From the NCBI GenBank assembly GCA_017561935.1, contig JAFZBE010000026.1, forward strand, positions 30,669 through 94,668: 64,000 nt of DNA. Reading direction: 5' to 3'. Shown here piece after piece: positions 23,238 to 33,700 of the stretch (position 1 is its first letter; each line of letters begins with the position of its first letter). The notes beneath the pieces were generated by a model that was not told the DNA's origin, ran no database searches, and worked only from the letters and a program-made list of their open reading frames with translations. The position numbers and the translations under genes were made by a program. The DNA is from Bacteroidales bacterium (lineage in GTDB: Bacteria > Bacteroidota > Bacteroidia > Bacteroidales > UBA3663).

Positions 23238-24089
23238 TTATTTCCTACGCTTAATGATGATACCAACGTAGGTGAGCAATACGACATTCATCAAAAGTGC
23301 GTAGATAATTGCTGGGATAGCAATGACTCCGTTGTTGAAAATGAACGGACTGGAAGCGATGGCGATGGCCTGAGCCGCATTCTGCATACCAACCTCGATG
23401 ACGATGGTGCGCTTTTCGCGCGTCTCAAGTCCAAAGAAATGACTGGCACACCACGACAATCCGATAGCGAGGAGTATCAAAGCTGTAAGGCAGAGTCCAA
23501 GAATACCGAAGTTGTCGGCTATAGTGGCATGATGCTGGACAAAAAAGATACCCGCAAGGAGCATCAGGGCGGGGAAGGCAATCTTCGAGAGTACGTGCTC
23601 CATGCGAGAGGCGGCCTTTGGCCAATAATGGCGAACACCAATACCCAAGAGGATCGGGATGAGCATCGTGATGAGATTCTGTACCAACAAATTGCCGATG
23701 GGCAGATGAATACCTACAGCCTCACCTACGCGTAAGGTGGTCCAATCGAGGATAATCGGCACGGTGAACAGCGTGATAATGGAGCTAAGTGCCGTCAGTG
23801 AAACCGACAGGGCGACATCTCCTTTCGCCAACATCGAGAAGACATTGCTCGAAGAGCCTCCTGGGCAACATGCAATGAGCATGATACCGATATAGAATAA
23901 TGGTTCCAGATGGAATATCTCGGCCAAAGCAAAAGCTAAGAGTGGCAAGAGGATGAGCTGACCTGCCAGCCCCATAATGATGGCCTTCGGTTGCTTGAAT
24001 ACCAGCATGAAGTCGTTGGGACGCAACACGAGTCCCAAGTCGAACATCAACAGGGTCAAAATTGGTAAAACAATAAGAATTCCGTTCAT
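23238..24089 (-). CDS. Bile acid:sodium symporter (BASS) family transporter
   Basis: A 283-residue inner-membrane protein with about nine hydrophobic helices. It carries the BASS signature ACCPGGSSSNVFSMLAKGD and, later, EVGMQNAAQAIAIA, the second crossover motif. Despite the name, members carry bile acids or various organic anions (pantoate, pyruvate-like acids) with sodium; the substrate is not known. The start MNGILIVLP is chosen because the upstream extension is hydrophilic. It lies 41 bases after the GH43-like gene on the same strand and may be co-transcribed with it. Confidence 0.88.
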   Translation of the reverse strand: MNGILIVLPILTLLMFDLGLVLRPNDFMLVFKQPKAIIMGLAGQLILLPLLAFALAEIFHLEPLFYIGIMLIACCPGGSSSNVFSMLAKGDVALSVSLTALSSIITLFTVPIILDWTTLRVGEAVGIHLPIGNLLVQNLITMLIPILLGIGVRHYWPKAASRMEHVLSKIAFPALMLLAGIFFVQHHATIADNFGILGLCLTALILLAIGLSWCASHFFGLETREKRTIVIEVGMQNAAQAIAIASSPFIFNNGVIAIPAIIYALLMNVVLLTYVGIIIKRRK

Positions 24090-24130
24090 GTTGAAGGAGG
24101 CAGATAGTATGCAGAGGGATCGAATTATTC

Positions 24131-25738
24131 TTAATCTTTCACGAAGTGAAGATAATTGAGTTGGCAAATGGACTGTTTGGGCATCGCAGCATCGAAGACA
24201 AAGAAGAGGGCACGCTTGCCATTATAGTATTTCAGCTGCTCCACGTCGATCTTAGCAGTAGTGGATTGCCCGATGCCTTCAGCATTCACGTTGAGCGAAC
24301 CGAGACGAACACCCCCTTCGGCTTCCGACGGACGATCAAGGAAGACGTCGATGCGACCAGCTACACCATCGGGAGTATAGTCGAGTGCAAGTTTCAGTCC
24401 AGTTTGGCCAAAAGTCTTACTGAAGTTGTAATATTTATAGCCAACCACCGAACCTGCGGTATTATTGACCATTGGGCAACGATTCACGCTGAGGTCGTAT
24501 GCATCGATAGAGCCATGGTACTGGCCACGGACAATCTGTGTATGCGAACCGGGGTAATTGACATTCGGATAGCTCTGCGTGGCTGGTTCCGGACCAGTAT
24601 AATAGCAGGCGATTCCAGCGGGATATGTTTCATAGGGATCCAAGCCATCAACGAGGAATCCCTCGGAAGTGAATTCTGCCTCAGAAATTCTGACATAACC
24701 GTCCTCTCCTGGCACAACCTCCACACGAATGGGAGCCACCATGGCTTGACGACCATATTCGTTGGTGCCAGCCTGACGATGGTAGAACACATACCACTGG
24801 TCTCCGATCTTGCAGATACTACCGTGAGTATTGCCGAATGGCGTAGCTGTAGCCAAAGTGGTGCCATCGGGACGATGCTCCTTGCCACGTCCATCGATGA
24901 TGGTGCCTCCGTAGGTCCACGGCCCAAGCGGATGATTGCCGTAGCAGTAAGCCAACGTGTAGTTGCAGCTGTGCAAACCATCTTCGCCATCGTTGGTGAC
25001 GCGACTATATATAAAGACATACTTGTCCTCGATCTTGCGCATCGACGAAGCCTCGAAGAAACGGTATGTATGGTCCTGCCTGCTGCTTGGTATCATGTTC
25101 TCGACAATCTTTGTGCCGGGTTTCACGGTAGCCATCGTCATGGGGTCGAGTTCGGCACCATTCGACTGCTCAAAGCCCCAATAGGCGTAAGTGCGGCCGT
25201 CGGTATCGGTGAAGACGGCAGGATCGAAACCCAAAATGCCCACGGTCTGGTCCGGATTATCGGGGCTCCAGTTGCAGACCTCGAAAGGACCGTCGGGACG
25301 GCTTGCCTTGGCCACCATCGTCTGTCTGCCTCCCGCTTGGTTATTCGGATAGAGGTAATAGGTCTTGGTGCCATCCTTGCCGATAACCTCGTTGACATCG
25401 GGGGCAAAAAGTACATCACCCTTGCCATCGGGATGCAGGTTGTTGCCCCGTGCATCCTTCTTCGATTCAAAAATCACACCATCGTAACGCCAGTGGCGAA
25501 GGTCATCGACGGGGGCCGACCAAACAACTTGATCGAGACCGCAATACATAGTGACCAGATTGTCGTGCGAACCATAGATATAGACGCGGTACTGACCCGG
25601 CTGATCTGGATCCTCGAAAACGTAGGGCTCACCATCGGGGATGAATTCCCAAAGGGGAAGGTAAGGGTTCTGCGCAACGACCACCGTAGCCATTATGGCA
25701 AATGATACCAAAGTAAGAAGACGGGAAAAGGTTTTCAT
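24131..25738 (-). CDS. Secreted GH43-like glycoside hydrolase with C-terminal beta-sandwich
   Basis: A 535-residue protein with a signal peptide ending VVVAQ, then a five-bladed propeller of GH43 type to about residue 370: EPYVFEDPD (candidate base Asp), ILGFDPAVFTDTDGRTYAYWG (Asp tuning the acid) and RFFEASSMRKIEDKYVFIYS (candidate acid Glu). The last 150 residues resemble a CBM6-type module. The family contains beta-xylosidases and alpha-L-arabinofuranosidases, so hemicellulose or pectin side chains are likely targets. No SusC/D pair adjoins; it has its own promoter, divergent from the phosphatase gene. Confidence 0.85.
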   Translation of the reverse strand: MKTFSRLLTLVSFAIMATVVVAQNPYLPLWEFIPDGEPYVFEDPDQPGQYRVYIYGSHDNLVTMYCGLDQVVWSAPVDDLRHWRYDGVIFESKKDARGNNLHPDGKGDVLFAPDVNEVIGKDGTKTYYLYPNNQAGGRQTMVAKASRPDGPFEVCNWSPDNPDQTVGILGFDPAVFTDTDGRTYAYWGFEQSNGAELDPMTMATVKPGTKIVENMIPSSRQDHTYRFFEASSMRKIEDKYVFIYSRVTNDGEDGLHSCNYTLAYCYGNHPLGPWTYGGTIIDGRGKEHRPDGTTLATATPFGNTHGSICKIGDQWYVFYHRQAGTNEYGRQAMVAPIRVEVVPGEDGYVRISEAEFTSEGFLVDGLDPYETYPAGIACYYTGPEPATQSYPNVNYPGSHTQIVRGQYHGSIDAYDLSVNRCPMVNNTAGSVVGYKYYNFSKTFGQTGLKLALDYTPDGVAGRIDVFLDRPSEAEGGVRLGSLNVNAEGIGQSTTAKIDVEQLKYYNGKRALFFVFDAAMPKQSICQLNYLHFVKD

Positions 25739-25790
25739 AGATTGTCAAGATAATAGTTATTGATGTGGCAAAGTCATCGTTTTGCCCGTG

Positions 25791-25822
25791 CAAAGATAGA
25801 GTGTTTTTTTTGTAAATGCAAA
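25791..25822 (-). promoter_or_regulatory. Promoter of the GH43-like gene
   Basis: Minus strand TTTG (25819-25822), 20 bases, TATCTTTG (25791-25798), with a leader of about 45 bases. It is divergent from the promoter at 25838-25869; the two -33 boxes lie only 15 bases apart. Confidence 0.8.
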
Positions 25823-25837
25823 TTTTCACACCAAATA

Positions 25838-25869
25838 TTTGGAAGAATAAAAAAAAGTGCATATATTTG
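25838..25869 (+). promoter_or_regulatory. Promoter of the phosphatase gene
   Basis: TTTG (25838-25841), 20 bases, TATATTTG (25862-25869), perfect consensus; leader about 22 bases. Confidence 0.8.
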
Positions 25870-25897
25870 CCGCATAACCATTAATAATTTATACATT

Positions 25898-27379
25898 ATG
25901 AAACGAATCTTTTCCGTGATTGTTGCTGCGCTGGTTTGCGTATCAGCCATGGCCGAAATACAGCGGCCCAAACTCGTAGTAGGTCTCGTCGTGGATCAAA
26001 TGCGCTGGGACTACCTATATTATTATTATGATCAATATGGCGAAGGCGGACTCCGCAAACTCGTCGATGAGGGCTATAGCTTCGAGAACACGATGATCAA
26101 CTATGTCCCGACAATTACGGCCATAGGTCACGCGAGCATCTTCACCGGCACGACACCTGCCCTGCACGGCATCTGCGGCAACGATTTTTATATCAACGGC
26201 AAGCGCACCTATTGCTGCGGCGACGAGACCGTACAAAGTGTTGGTTCCGACAGCAAGGAAGGACAGATGTCGCCCCGCAATATGATTGCTACAGGAATTG
26301 GCGACGTGCTGAAGATTCATACCGACTACAAGGCCAAGGTTATCGGCGTTGCCTTGAAGGATCGCGCCGCCATCCTGCCTGCCGGTCATGGTGCCGATGC
26401 TGCCTACTGGTGGGATGGATCGGCTGGTCATTTCGTCAGCTCGACCTACTATATGACCGAGTTGCCCGAGTGGGCCAAGCAAACCAACAAGAAGATTGGT
26501 GTGAAGCCGGGTGTCGATATCAAGCGCTCACCCGAAGGCGTCATCAAGACCTTCCAGATGGCTATCGCTGCCCTCGAGAACGAGCAGATGGGACGGGATG
26601 AAATAACAGACTTGCTGACCATCAGCATCTCTTCGACCGATGTCATCGGTCATGCCATCGGCACACGTGGCCCCGAGAATCAGGCTGTCTATATGGAACT
26701 CGATCGTCAGGTGGCCAACTTCCTCAACGTGCTTGACGAGAAAGTGGGTAAAGGCAATTACCTATTATTCCTGGCAGCCGACCACGGTGGTGCCCACAAT
26801 CCAAATGTGATGAAGGCTCATAACATACCTTCGGGCGGCCTTGAAATGTGGAACAAGCTGAAAGTCGTCGAAGAGGCTGTCAAGGCGCAATTCGGCATCG
26901 AAGGTGAAGGCAGGGTTATCCTAGCCGAGAATTCCGGACGCATTTACCTCAACCACGATTTCATCAACGCAAACGGCAAGAAGGTCTGCGAAGTCAAGCA
27001 GGCCGTTATCAACGAGCTCAAGAAGATCGAAGAACTAATCTATGTGGTCGATTTCGAGAAGGCTCTCACCACCACAATGCCCCAACTGCTCCGCGAGCGC
27101 ATCGCCAATGGCTACAATCCCGCACGCAGCGGCGACATCTTCATCGTCCCCAAGGCTGGCTGGGAGAACGTCAGCGATAAGCCCGACTATGTGGGCACCA
27201 CTCACGGGATGTGGAACCCCTACGACGCACATATCCCCTTCGTGCTCTATGGCTGGCATGTCGAGCACGGACAGACTTCCGAGCCCTCCTACATCGTCGA
27301 TATCGCTCCGACCATCTGCGAGATGATCCACATCCAGATGCCAAACTCTTGCATCGGCAATGCCAAGGAAATGAAATAA
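25898..27379 (+). CDS. PafA-like alkaline phosphatase family protein
   Basis: A 493-residue exported phosphomonoesterase of the alkaline phosphatase superfamily. The signal peptide MKRIFSVIVAALVCVSAMA is followed by KLVVGLVVDQMRWDYL (first metal Asp) and NYVPTITAIGHASIFTGTTP, in which Thr is the probable nucleophile as in Flavobacterium PafA. The block VIGHAIGTRGPENQAVYMELD and AADHGGAHNP supply more metal ligands, and a final GTTHGMWNPYD gives the last His. PafA enzymes release phosphate from many phosphomonoesters in the periplasm. The start at 25898 is set by the signal peptide and promoter. Confidence 0.9.
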   Translation: MKRIFSVIVAALVCVSAMAEIQRPKLVVGLVVDQMRWDYLYYYYDQYGEGGLRKLVDEGYSFENTMINYVPTITAIGHASIFTGTTPALHGICGNDFYINGKRTYCCGDETVQSVGSDSKEGQMSPRNMIATGIGDVLKIHTDYKAKVIGVALKDRAAILPAGHGADAAYWWDGSAGHFVSSTYYMTELPEWAKQTNKKIGVKPGVDIKRSPEGVIKTFQMAIAALENEQMGRDEITDLLTISISSTDVIGHAIGTRGPENQAVYMELDRQVANFLNVLDEKVGKGNYLLFLAADHGGAHNPNVMKAHNIPSGGLEMWNKLKVVEEAVKAQFGIEGEGRVILAENSGRIYLNHDFINANGKKVCEVKQAVINELKKIEELIYVVDFEKALTTTMPQLLRERIANGYNPARSGDIFIVPKAGWENVSDKPDYVGTTHGMWNPYDAHIPFVLYGWHVEHGQTSEPSYIVDIAPTICEMIHIQMPNSCIGNAKEMK

Positions 27380-27395
27380 TTACTAAATTGAACGA

Positions 27396-27431
27396 CATCG
27401 GGCCCAATGGAAATCTCCATCGGGCCCGATG
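27396..27431. terminator. Intrinsic terminator between phosphatase and ald
   Basis: A 10-bp GC-rich stem (CATCGGGCCC at 27396-27405 with 27422-27431) extended by 5 more pairs around an AATC loop, 16 bases after the phosphatase stop; it may serve both convergent genes. Confidence 0.85.
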
Positions 27432-27517
27432 CTGTTATTATGGCTTTGAATACCTCAATAGTTTCTTTTATTTACTATTGCATCTATTGCCACTATGACG
27501 TCTATACTGGCTTTCCA

Positions 27518-28624
27518 TCAAAGCTCCACAGGCTCATACTTCATACCGAAAGCTTCGGCAACCGCCTTGAAGGTGACCTTGCCACCCACTACATTCAGAC
27601 CGAGATACAACGAACGATCCTCGCGGCAAGCCCTCTGCCATCCCTTGTCGGCAAGAGCCAAGGCATAGGTCAACGTGGCGTTGGTGAGAGCCAGTGTCGA
27701 AGTGTTGGGCACAGCACCCGGAATATTGGCCACACAATAGTGTACGATTCCATCGATGGTGTAGATAGGATCCTCGTGCGTAGTGGGGTGAGAAGTCTCA
27801 AAGCATCCTCCTTGGTCAATGGCCACATCGACCAGCACCGTACCGGGCTCCATCAGGCCCAGCATATCTCGCGTAATCAGATGTGGACACTTAGCCCCAG
27901 GGATGAGCACCGAGCCCACTACTATATCAACCGTTGGAAGTAGCTGACGAATATTATGGTCGGTGGAATAGACGGTATGCACATTGGGTGGCAACTCCAT
28001 ACCCAGCTGACGCAGTCGTGGCAGGTTGATGTCGGTGATGATGACATTGGCTCCCAGACCAGCAGCCATTCGAGCTGCGGCCTCGCCTACCGTGCCTCCG
28101 CCCAAGACGAGCACATGCGTAGGTTCAACACCTGGCACGCCACTGATAAGCTTGCCCTTGCCCCCCTTGGTCTTCTGAAGATAATACGCGCCATTGAGTG
28201 TAGCCATACGTCCTGCCACCTCACTCATAGGGATGAGCAGAGGCAGCGAATGGTCGGCCCTCTGAACAGTCTCGTAGGCAATGCACACGGCCCCACTCTT
28301 GATCATCGCCTCAGTGAGTTCCCGTTCGCATGCGAAATGGAAATAGGTGAAGACAATCTGGTCCTTTCGGATCAATGGATATTCGGGCTCGATGGGTTCC
28401 TTGACCTTCACGATCATATCCGACACCGCATAGACCTCCTCCATCGTGGCCTTGATTTCGGCTCCTGCCTTGACATACTCGTTGTCAGGGAAACCGCTGC
28501 CATCGCCAGCAGTATGCTGCACAAAGACAGTATGTCCATGCTTCACTAACTCGGCCACACCTGCAGGTGTCATACCCACGCGGCTCTCGCCCTGCTTGAT
28601 TTCTTTTGGAATTCCGACTTTCAT
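27518..28624 (-). CDS. ald: Alanine dehydrogenase
   Basis: A 368-residue NAD-dependent enzyme interconverting L-alanine and pyruvate plus ammonia. It begins with the family signature MKVGIPKEIKQGESRVGMTP and continues with the substrate-site segment FTYFHFACERELTEAM, the Rossmann motif VLVLGGGTVGEAAARMAAGL and the conserved ending block YCVANIPGAVPNTSTLALTN. Length matches bacterial Ald (about 370). It is transcribed alone from a -7 box about 85 bases upstream. Confidence 0.96.
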   Translation of the reverse strand: MKVGIPKEIKQGESRVGMTPAGVAELVKHGHTVFVQHTAGDGSGFPDNEYVKAGAEIKATMEEVYAVSDMIVKVKEPIEPEYPLIRKDQIVFTYFHFACERELTEAMIKSGAVCIAYETVQRADHSLPLLIPMSEVAGRMATLNGAYYLQKTKGGKGKLISGVPGVEPTHVLVLGGGTVGEAAARMAAGLGANVIITDINLPRLRQLGMELPPNVHTVYSTDHNIRQLLPTVDIVVGSVLIPGAKCPHLITRDMLGLMEPGTVLVDVAIDQGGCFETSHPTTHEDPIYTIDGIVHYCVANIPGAVPNTSTLALTNATLTYALALADKGWQRACREDRSLYLGLNVVGGKVTFKAVAEAFGMKYEPVEL

Positions 28625-28708
28625 AGTATTTTCCTTTCTTAGTTTTAAGGGTTATTATTTGATGAAACTCAACTATTCTTTGAGATGTTTTTCGTGAAAA
28701 AACTGCTG

Positions 28709-28716
28709 CAAAGATA
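28709..28716 (-). promoter_or_regulatory. Putative -7 box of ald
   Basis: TATCTTTG on the minus strand. The best TTTG upstream is at a spacing of 17, shorter than usual, so the -33 element is weak. Confidence 0.55.
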
Positions 28717-28852
28717 ATTAATTTTTCCTTTTTCAAAATACTTCCCATCATAATTTTGTAGCGTTCTATACAATTTTTTGGCCATTTGTCATGTCCACTT
28801 TCGACATAAACCACATCACACCTCTACTATTTTGAAAAATTAACCGAAAATT

Positions 28853-28884
28853 TTTGGTTAATTGTTGTTTTTCCTCTATCTTTG
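28853..28884 (+). promoter_or_regulatory. Promoter of the ECF sigma/anti-sigma pair
   Basis: TTTG (28853-28856), 20 bases, TATCTTTG (28877-28884). Predicted transcription start near 28890 falls at the first ATG (28888), which argues for the downstream ATG at 28927 as translation start. Confidence 0.8.
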
Positions 28885-28926
28885 CCAATGAAAAACAAGA
28901 CAACAACCCATCTTATCAATGTGCTC

Positions 28927-29484
28927 ATGACTGATACCGAAGAAATACAATGCATAAAGGCATTTGCACAAGGTAACACTCGAGCATTCGAATTGCTCTT
29001 CCTCAACTACCAGCCCAAGCTGGTAGCATTCATCGATGGCTTTATAAAGGACACGGAAGAAGCGCGGGATATGAGCCAAGATATCTTTATGAGGCTATGG
29101 GAGCGACGAGAAACTTGTAGCGAAATACGCTCTTTCAAAGCATTTCTTTTCAAAACTGCGAAATTTTCAATCTACAACTACTATGACCATCAGTTGGTCA
29201 ATAGCAAGTTTGTGGAACAAATGCTATATACGCCAGAAGGAACTGTCAGTGCTGACGAGAGCTTATTTGCAAAAGAATTGCAGAAACTCATCGACCATAC
29301 GGTGAAAAATATGCCTGAGCAACGTCGTCGCGTCTTTGAGATGAGCCGCGAAGAAGGGCTATCGAACGATGAGATTGCACAACTTCTGGGCATCAGCAAA
29401 AGAACGGTGGAAAACCATATTACGACAGCTTTGGCTACATTACGCAAAATAACGGTTCTCGCTATTCTTCTTTTCGGATGCTAA
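28927..29484 (+). CDS. ECF-type RNA polymerase sigma factor of PUL 1
   Basis: A 185-residue sigma-70 family ECF factor with region 2 (NTRAFELLFLNYQPKLVAFI, DMSQDIFMRLWERR) and region 4 (MPEQRRRVFEMSREEGLSND, EIAQLLGISKRTVENHITTA). In Bacteroidetes such factors form trans-envelope switches with a FecR-type anti-sigma factor and a SusC with an STN domain; both genes follow immediately. The start MTDTEEIQ is chosen from the promoter position; longer forms from 28888 would be leaderless. The likely target promoter is upstream of the SusC gene. Confidence 0.9.
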   Translation: MTDTEEIQCIKAFAQGNTRAFELLFLNYQPKLVAFIDGFIKDTEEARDMSQDIFMRLWERRETCSEIRSFKAFLFKTAKFSIYNYYDHQLVNSKFVEQMLYTPEGTVSADESLFAKELQKLIDHTVKNMPEQRRRVFEMSREEGLSNDEIAQLLGISKRTVENHITTALATLRKITVLAILLFGC

Positions 29485-29543
29485 ATAATCATTATTTTTG
29501 TGTGTTTGCCTTGTTTTACCTTTCTTTACTATAAAGAAACAAT

Positions 29544-30554
29544 ATGGGAAAAATGAATATAGAACAAATCATAAGGACTTTCTTCAGCAGCCGCTTTTCA
29601 GAAGCCACACGCCGAAAGTACGCATGGTGGATGGTCAATTCACTTGATGAGAACAAGGCCAAAGATGAAACGATGGAGCGTCTTTGGGAGGAAAGTTTGG
29701 GTCAAATAGATCTACAGACCTTGAATGACTTGGAGGGCCTTCGATCTAAAATAAAAGAGGATAAAGAACCCGATCGCAACACAGGGCGAAGGAATTATTG
29801 GCTAGCAGCTGCAGCTATTGCCCTTATTGCCGTGACGGCGCTTACTACCTATTTGATACATAGCAACCTGATGACTTCAGGTGATGAGTTTGTGCATATC
29901 AGTGTACCTTATGGACAAACTAAACAACTATATCTTGAAGATAGTACAAGCGTGACCATCAATGCAGGGACGACATTGATTTATCCCAGTCATTTCTCAA
30001 AGAACAAACGGAATGTCTTTTTAATCGGCGAAGCGAATTTCGACATCATGAAAGATGCAGCCCGTCCTTTCACCGTAGAAACACAAAGTTTTAATGTGAC
30101 CGCATTGGGGACGAAGTTTGATGTCCAGGCTTATCCAGATGCAAGTACGGCCAGCACGACGCTCGAAGAGGGGCGCACGCAAGTAGAGATAGTGGAGCCA
30201 GATACAAAAACATCGGGCATGAAGTACATAATGACGCCCAATCAGAATCTGACCTTTCATAGAGGTTCCGGTGAAGTCGCTCTCACCGAGGTAAACGCCA
30301 ATCGACGTCTATCGTGGGAAAAGGGCAACCTGATATTTGAAGGAGAAGACTTCAAAACTATTCTCCAAGCGTTTGAACGCAAATACAACGTCACTATCAT
30401 TTGCGAGCATATCGAAAGGATGAGTGGAGAATATTACGTCAAATTCCATGCCGATGAGTCTCTCTTCGAAGCATTAGATATACTGAACAAACTAAGCCAT
30501 CACTTTACATACAAACAAGAAGAAAACATCGTATATATCACTCCAGTGAGATAA
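29544..30554 (+). CDS. FecR-type anti-sigma factor
   Basis: A 336-residue inner-membrane protein. The cytosolic N-terminus (about 1-85) contains ARRKYAWWM-like and GLRSKIKED segments, a single membrane helix follows (LAAAAIALIAVTALTTYLIH, about 92-111), then a periplasmic FecR domain (FVHISVPYGQTKQLYLEDST, VNAGTTLIYP-like strand, FDIMKDAARPFTVETQS) and a C-terminal DUF4974-type domain ending FTYKQEENIVYITPVR. It would hold the sigma factor until the STN domain of SusC signals through the periplasm. The stop of the sigma gene is 59 bases upstream. Confidence 0.92.
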   Translation: MGKMNIEQIIRTFFSSRFSEATRRKYAWWMVNSLDENKAKDETMERLWEESLGQIDLQTLNDLEGLRSKIKEDKEPDRNTGRRNYWLAAAAIALIAVTALTTYLIHSNLMTSGDEFVHISVPYGQTKQLYLEDSTSVTINAGTTLIYPSHFSKNKRNVFLIGEANFDIMKDAARPFTVETQSFNVTALGTKFDVQAYPDASTASTTLEEGRTQVEIVEPDTKTSGMKYIMTPNQNLTFHRGSGEVALTEVNANRRLSWEKGNLIFEGEDFKTILQAFERKYNVTIICEHIERMSGEYYVKFHADESLFEALDILNKLSHHFTYKQEENIVYITPVR

Positions 30555-30748
30555 GTAAAGGGGGTGATGAGAGTGAAGAGGGTCCAAACAACTTTCTTCA
30601 CTTTCTTTTTATCTTAACTAAAAAAATCTCCTCCCGCTTGTGTGTGCTCAAGACCTTTGCTTTCTTAATGGTGAAAGATGATAAACAATCATTTTAAACC
30701 ACACTGATTATGAAAACAGAGTCTTATAACAAATAATAATCAAATCAA

Positions 30749-33700
30749 ATGAACACAAAGCATTCCATGAGCAAAAGTCTTGTTCTTGCTTCATTGTGTA
30801 TGATGGCTCCTTTTGCCATCTGGGCACAAACCGTGAAATTCAATCCGAAAGAAGACACTCTGAAAAATGCCATTTCAGCGATTGAACAGCAATCAGGGTA
30901 TTCTGTCGATTACAATGCCTCAGAGGTTGATGTGAACACAGTCATCAAAACACGTGACATCAATGGAGACATCGAAGCCAAGATCAATGAAATGTTGAGC
31001 GGCACAGGTCTCACATGTGAGGTTAACGGCAAACACATCATCATCAAGAAGGCCAACGAGAAGAAAGGCAGCCGCATCGTGACCGGCACCATCCTTGACG
31101 AGCAAGGCGAGCCGGTTGCCGGAGCTACCGTCTTGGCCAAAGGTACAACCATTGGCACCGTGACTGACATCGATGGCAACTATTCGCTCGAAGTACCTGA
31201 CGACTGCAAGGAGTTACAATATTCGTACATCGGATATACTCCGCAAGACATCGTCATCGGTAGTAAAAGAACCGTAAATGTGACGATGGAAGAAGATTCA
31301 CAACTGCTTGAAGATGTCGTTGTCGTAGGTTACGGCGTACAGCGCAAAGTGGACCTTACCGGTTCGGTTTCGGCCATTACCTCAAAAGAGCTTGAAAGCA
31401 AGCCAGTGATGAGTACGGCCCAAGCCTTGGCAGGTGTAGCCCCTGGCTTGAGCGTAGTTGCCAACTCCGGACGACCCGGTGCAGGCGCTTCGATCAAGAT
31501 CCGTGGTACCGGCACCTTCTCATCGGCAGGCAACGATCCACTGGTTCTCATCGACGGACTGGCAGGAAGCGTAGATGACGTTGATGCCAACGATATCCAG
31601 AGCATTTCATTCCTCAAGGACGCTGCTTCGGCATCAATCTATGGCAACCGTGCCGCCAATGGTGTTATCCTTATTGAAACCAAGAAGGGAACAAAGGGGA
31701 AAACCCACGTGACCTACAGCAATCAGTTCGGTTGGCAGACCGCCAATGAGTTACCAGAGTTTCTGGAATCGGCTGATTATGCCACCTATTATAATATGGC
31801 CATGTCGAATATGGGTCGTGCCGAAGTTTATTCGGCCGATGTTATTCAGAAATACCGTTCGGGCAGCGATCAGGACAATTATCCCAATGCCAACCACCTC
31901 AAATGGCTCCTCGAAAGCGGCTCGGGCTTCCAGCACCAGCACAATGTAAGCGTGCAAGGAGGAAGTGGCAACACTACCTATAACCTCTCTCTTGGATTGC
32001 GCGACCAAGATGGTTTGACCGCACGCACCAACAACAGGCGTCTGACCGCACTCTTCACAATGAAGAGCGAACTCTATAAGGATCTGACCCTCACCTTCAA
32101 TCTCAACGCCTATCGCAACCGATATGGCGCACCCTACGGATCGGGAAGTATCGATGCCATTATAGGATATGCCGTGCGCGAGACTCCTATCATTGCTGGC
32201 AAGAAAAGCGATGGCACCTATGGATACCAGGATGACTACTGCCCGGAGGGCTGGCTCGATAGCGAATCTTTTGTCAAAAACTACGCCACCAATGTCTCGG
32301 CATCGGCACAACTGAAATGGGTCACGCCCATCAAGGGGCTTTCACTCACAGGCAAAGCCGGAACAAACTACTATACATCAAACAACAAGACGTTTAAATC
32401 GACTGCACAGTTTGATGAGAACAAGAGCATCGGTCCAAACTCTCTTTCGGTAAGCAGCAGCAACAATCTCTATACCGACGTTGAAGCATTAGCCAACTAT
32501 GACCTCAAGGTGGCTGACCATACACTTAATGTGCTGCTGGGCACCTCGCTCGAGCAAACCCAGAACAAGGGATTGAATGGCTATCGCACTTCGTTCCCCA
32601 ATAACTACCTCTATGAACTCTCCTCGGGCGATGCATCCACTTCGACCAATGGCAGTTCGTTGACTGAATACACGCTGTTGTCATTCTTCGGTCGTGTCAA
32701 CTATTCATTCAAAGACCGTTATCTCTTTGAAGCCAATATGCGTGCCGACGGATCTTCGCGATTTGCCGAAGGAAATCGCTGGGGCATCTTCCCATCTGTC
32801 TCTGTCGGATGGCGTGTTTCGGAAGAATCATTCTGGAAGAACTCTGCCCTATCATCTTGGTTTGACAACCTGAAGATTCGTCTCTCGGAGGGTGTACTCG
32901 GCAACCAGAACATCGATGTATATCCCTATCAGCAAACCTATACCCTCGGTCATAACTATGTCTTGGGAGGCTCGCTAGTATCGGGAGCCTACAGCGCTAC
33001 CTACAAGAACGAGGACGTGACATGGGAACGCACCAGCATCTTTGATGTGGGCCTTGACTTCGGCATGTTTGGTGGCCGCTTGTCGGGTACTATCGACTAC
33101 TTCAACAAATATACAAGCGACATCCTTGCTTCGGTCGAGGTAGCTACTATCATGGGCCGTGGTGTCGGCCAGTCGAACGTCGGTGCTGTATCGAATAAGG
33201 GTATCGAAGTGGAACTGAATTGGAAGGGGCGAATCGGAAATGATTTCGAATATGGCATTGCTCCTAACTTCACGTATGTAAAGAATGCCGTGGAGGAACT
33301 TGCCGATGGCGCCAAGGAGGACCTTAACAACAACCGTATCGTCGGTGAGCCAATCGGTATAATCTACGGCTACGAGACCGAAGGACTCTTCGTTGACCAG
33401 TCGGAAATCGATGCTGCACCCGAACAACTCGTTGGAAAGTCGAGCCTCAAGCCCGGCTACATCAGATACAAGGATTTGGATAACGATGGCAAGGTGACTG
33501 CCAACGAAGACCGCAAGGTGCTGGGATCGATGACTCCAAAATTCTATTACGGACTGAACCTTACCGCTTCATACAAGGGGCTTGACCTTGCAGTACTCTT
33601 CCAGGGTCTTGGTGGGCATAAACGTCTTATTGGCTCGTATATGGCATACGCTTTCTACAATGGTGGCCAGATACAGAAATGGCAAGCCGAAGACTGCTGG

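Noticed and set aside
24146..25705. A 519-codon open frame opposite the GH43-like gene
   Set aside because: The minus-strand protein has signal peptide and catalytic motifs; the plus-strand translation has no recognisable domain and is a mirror of codon bias.
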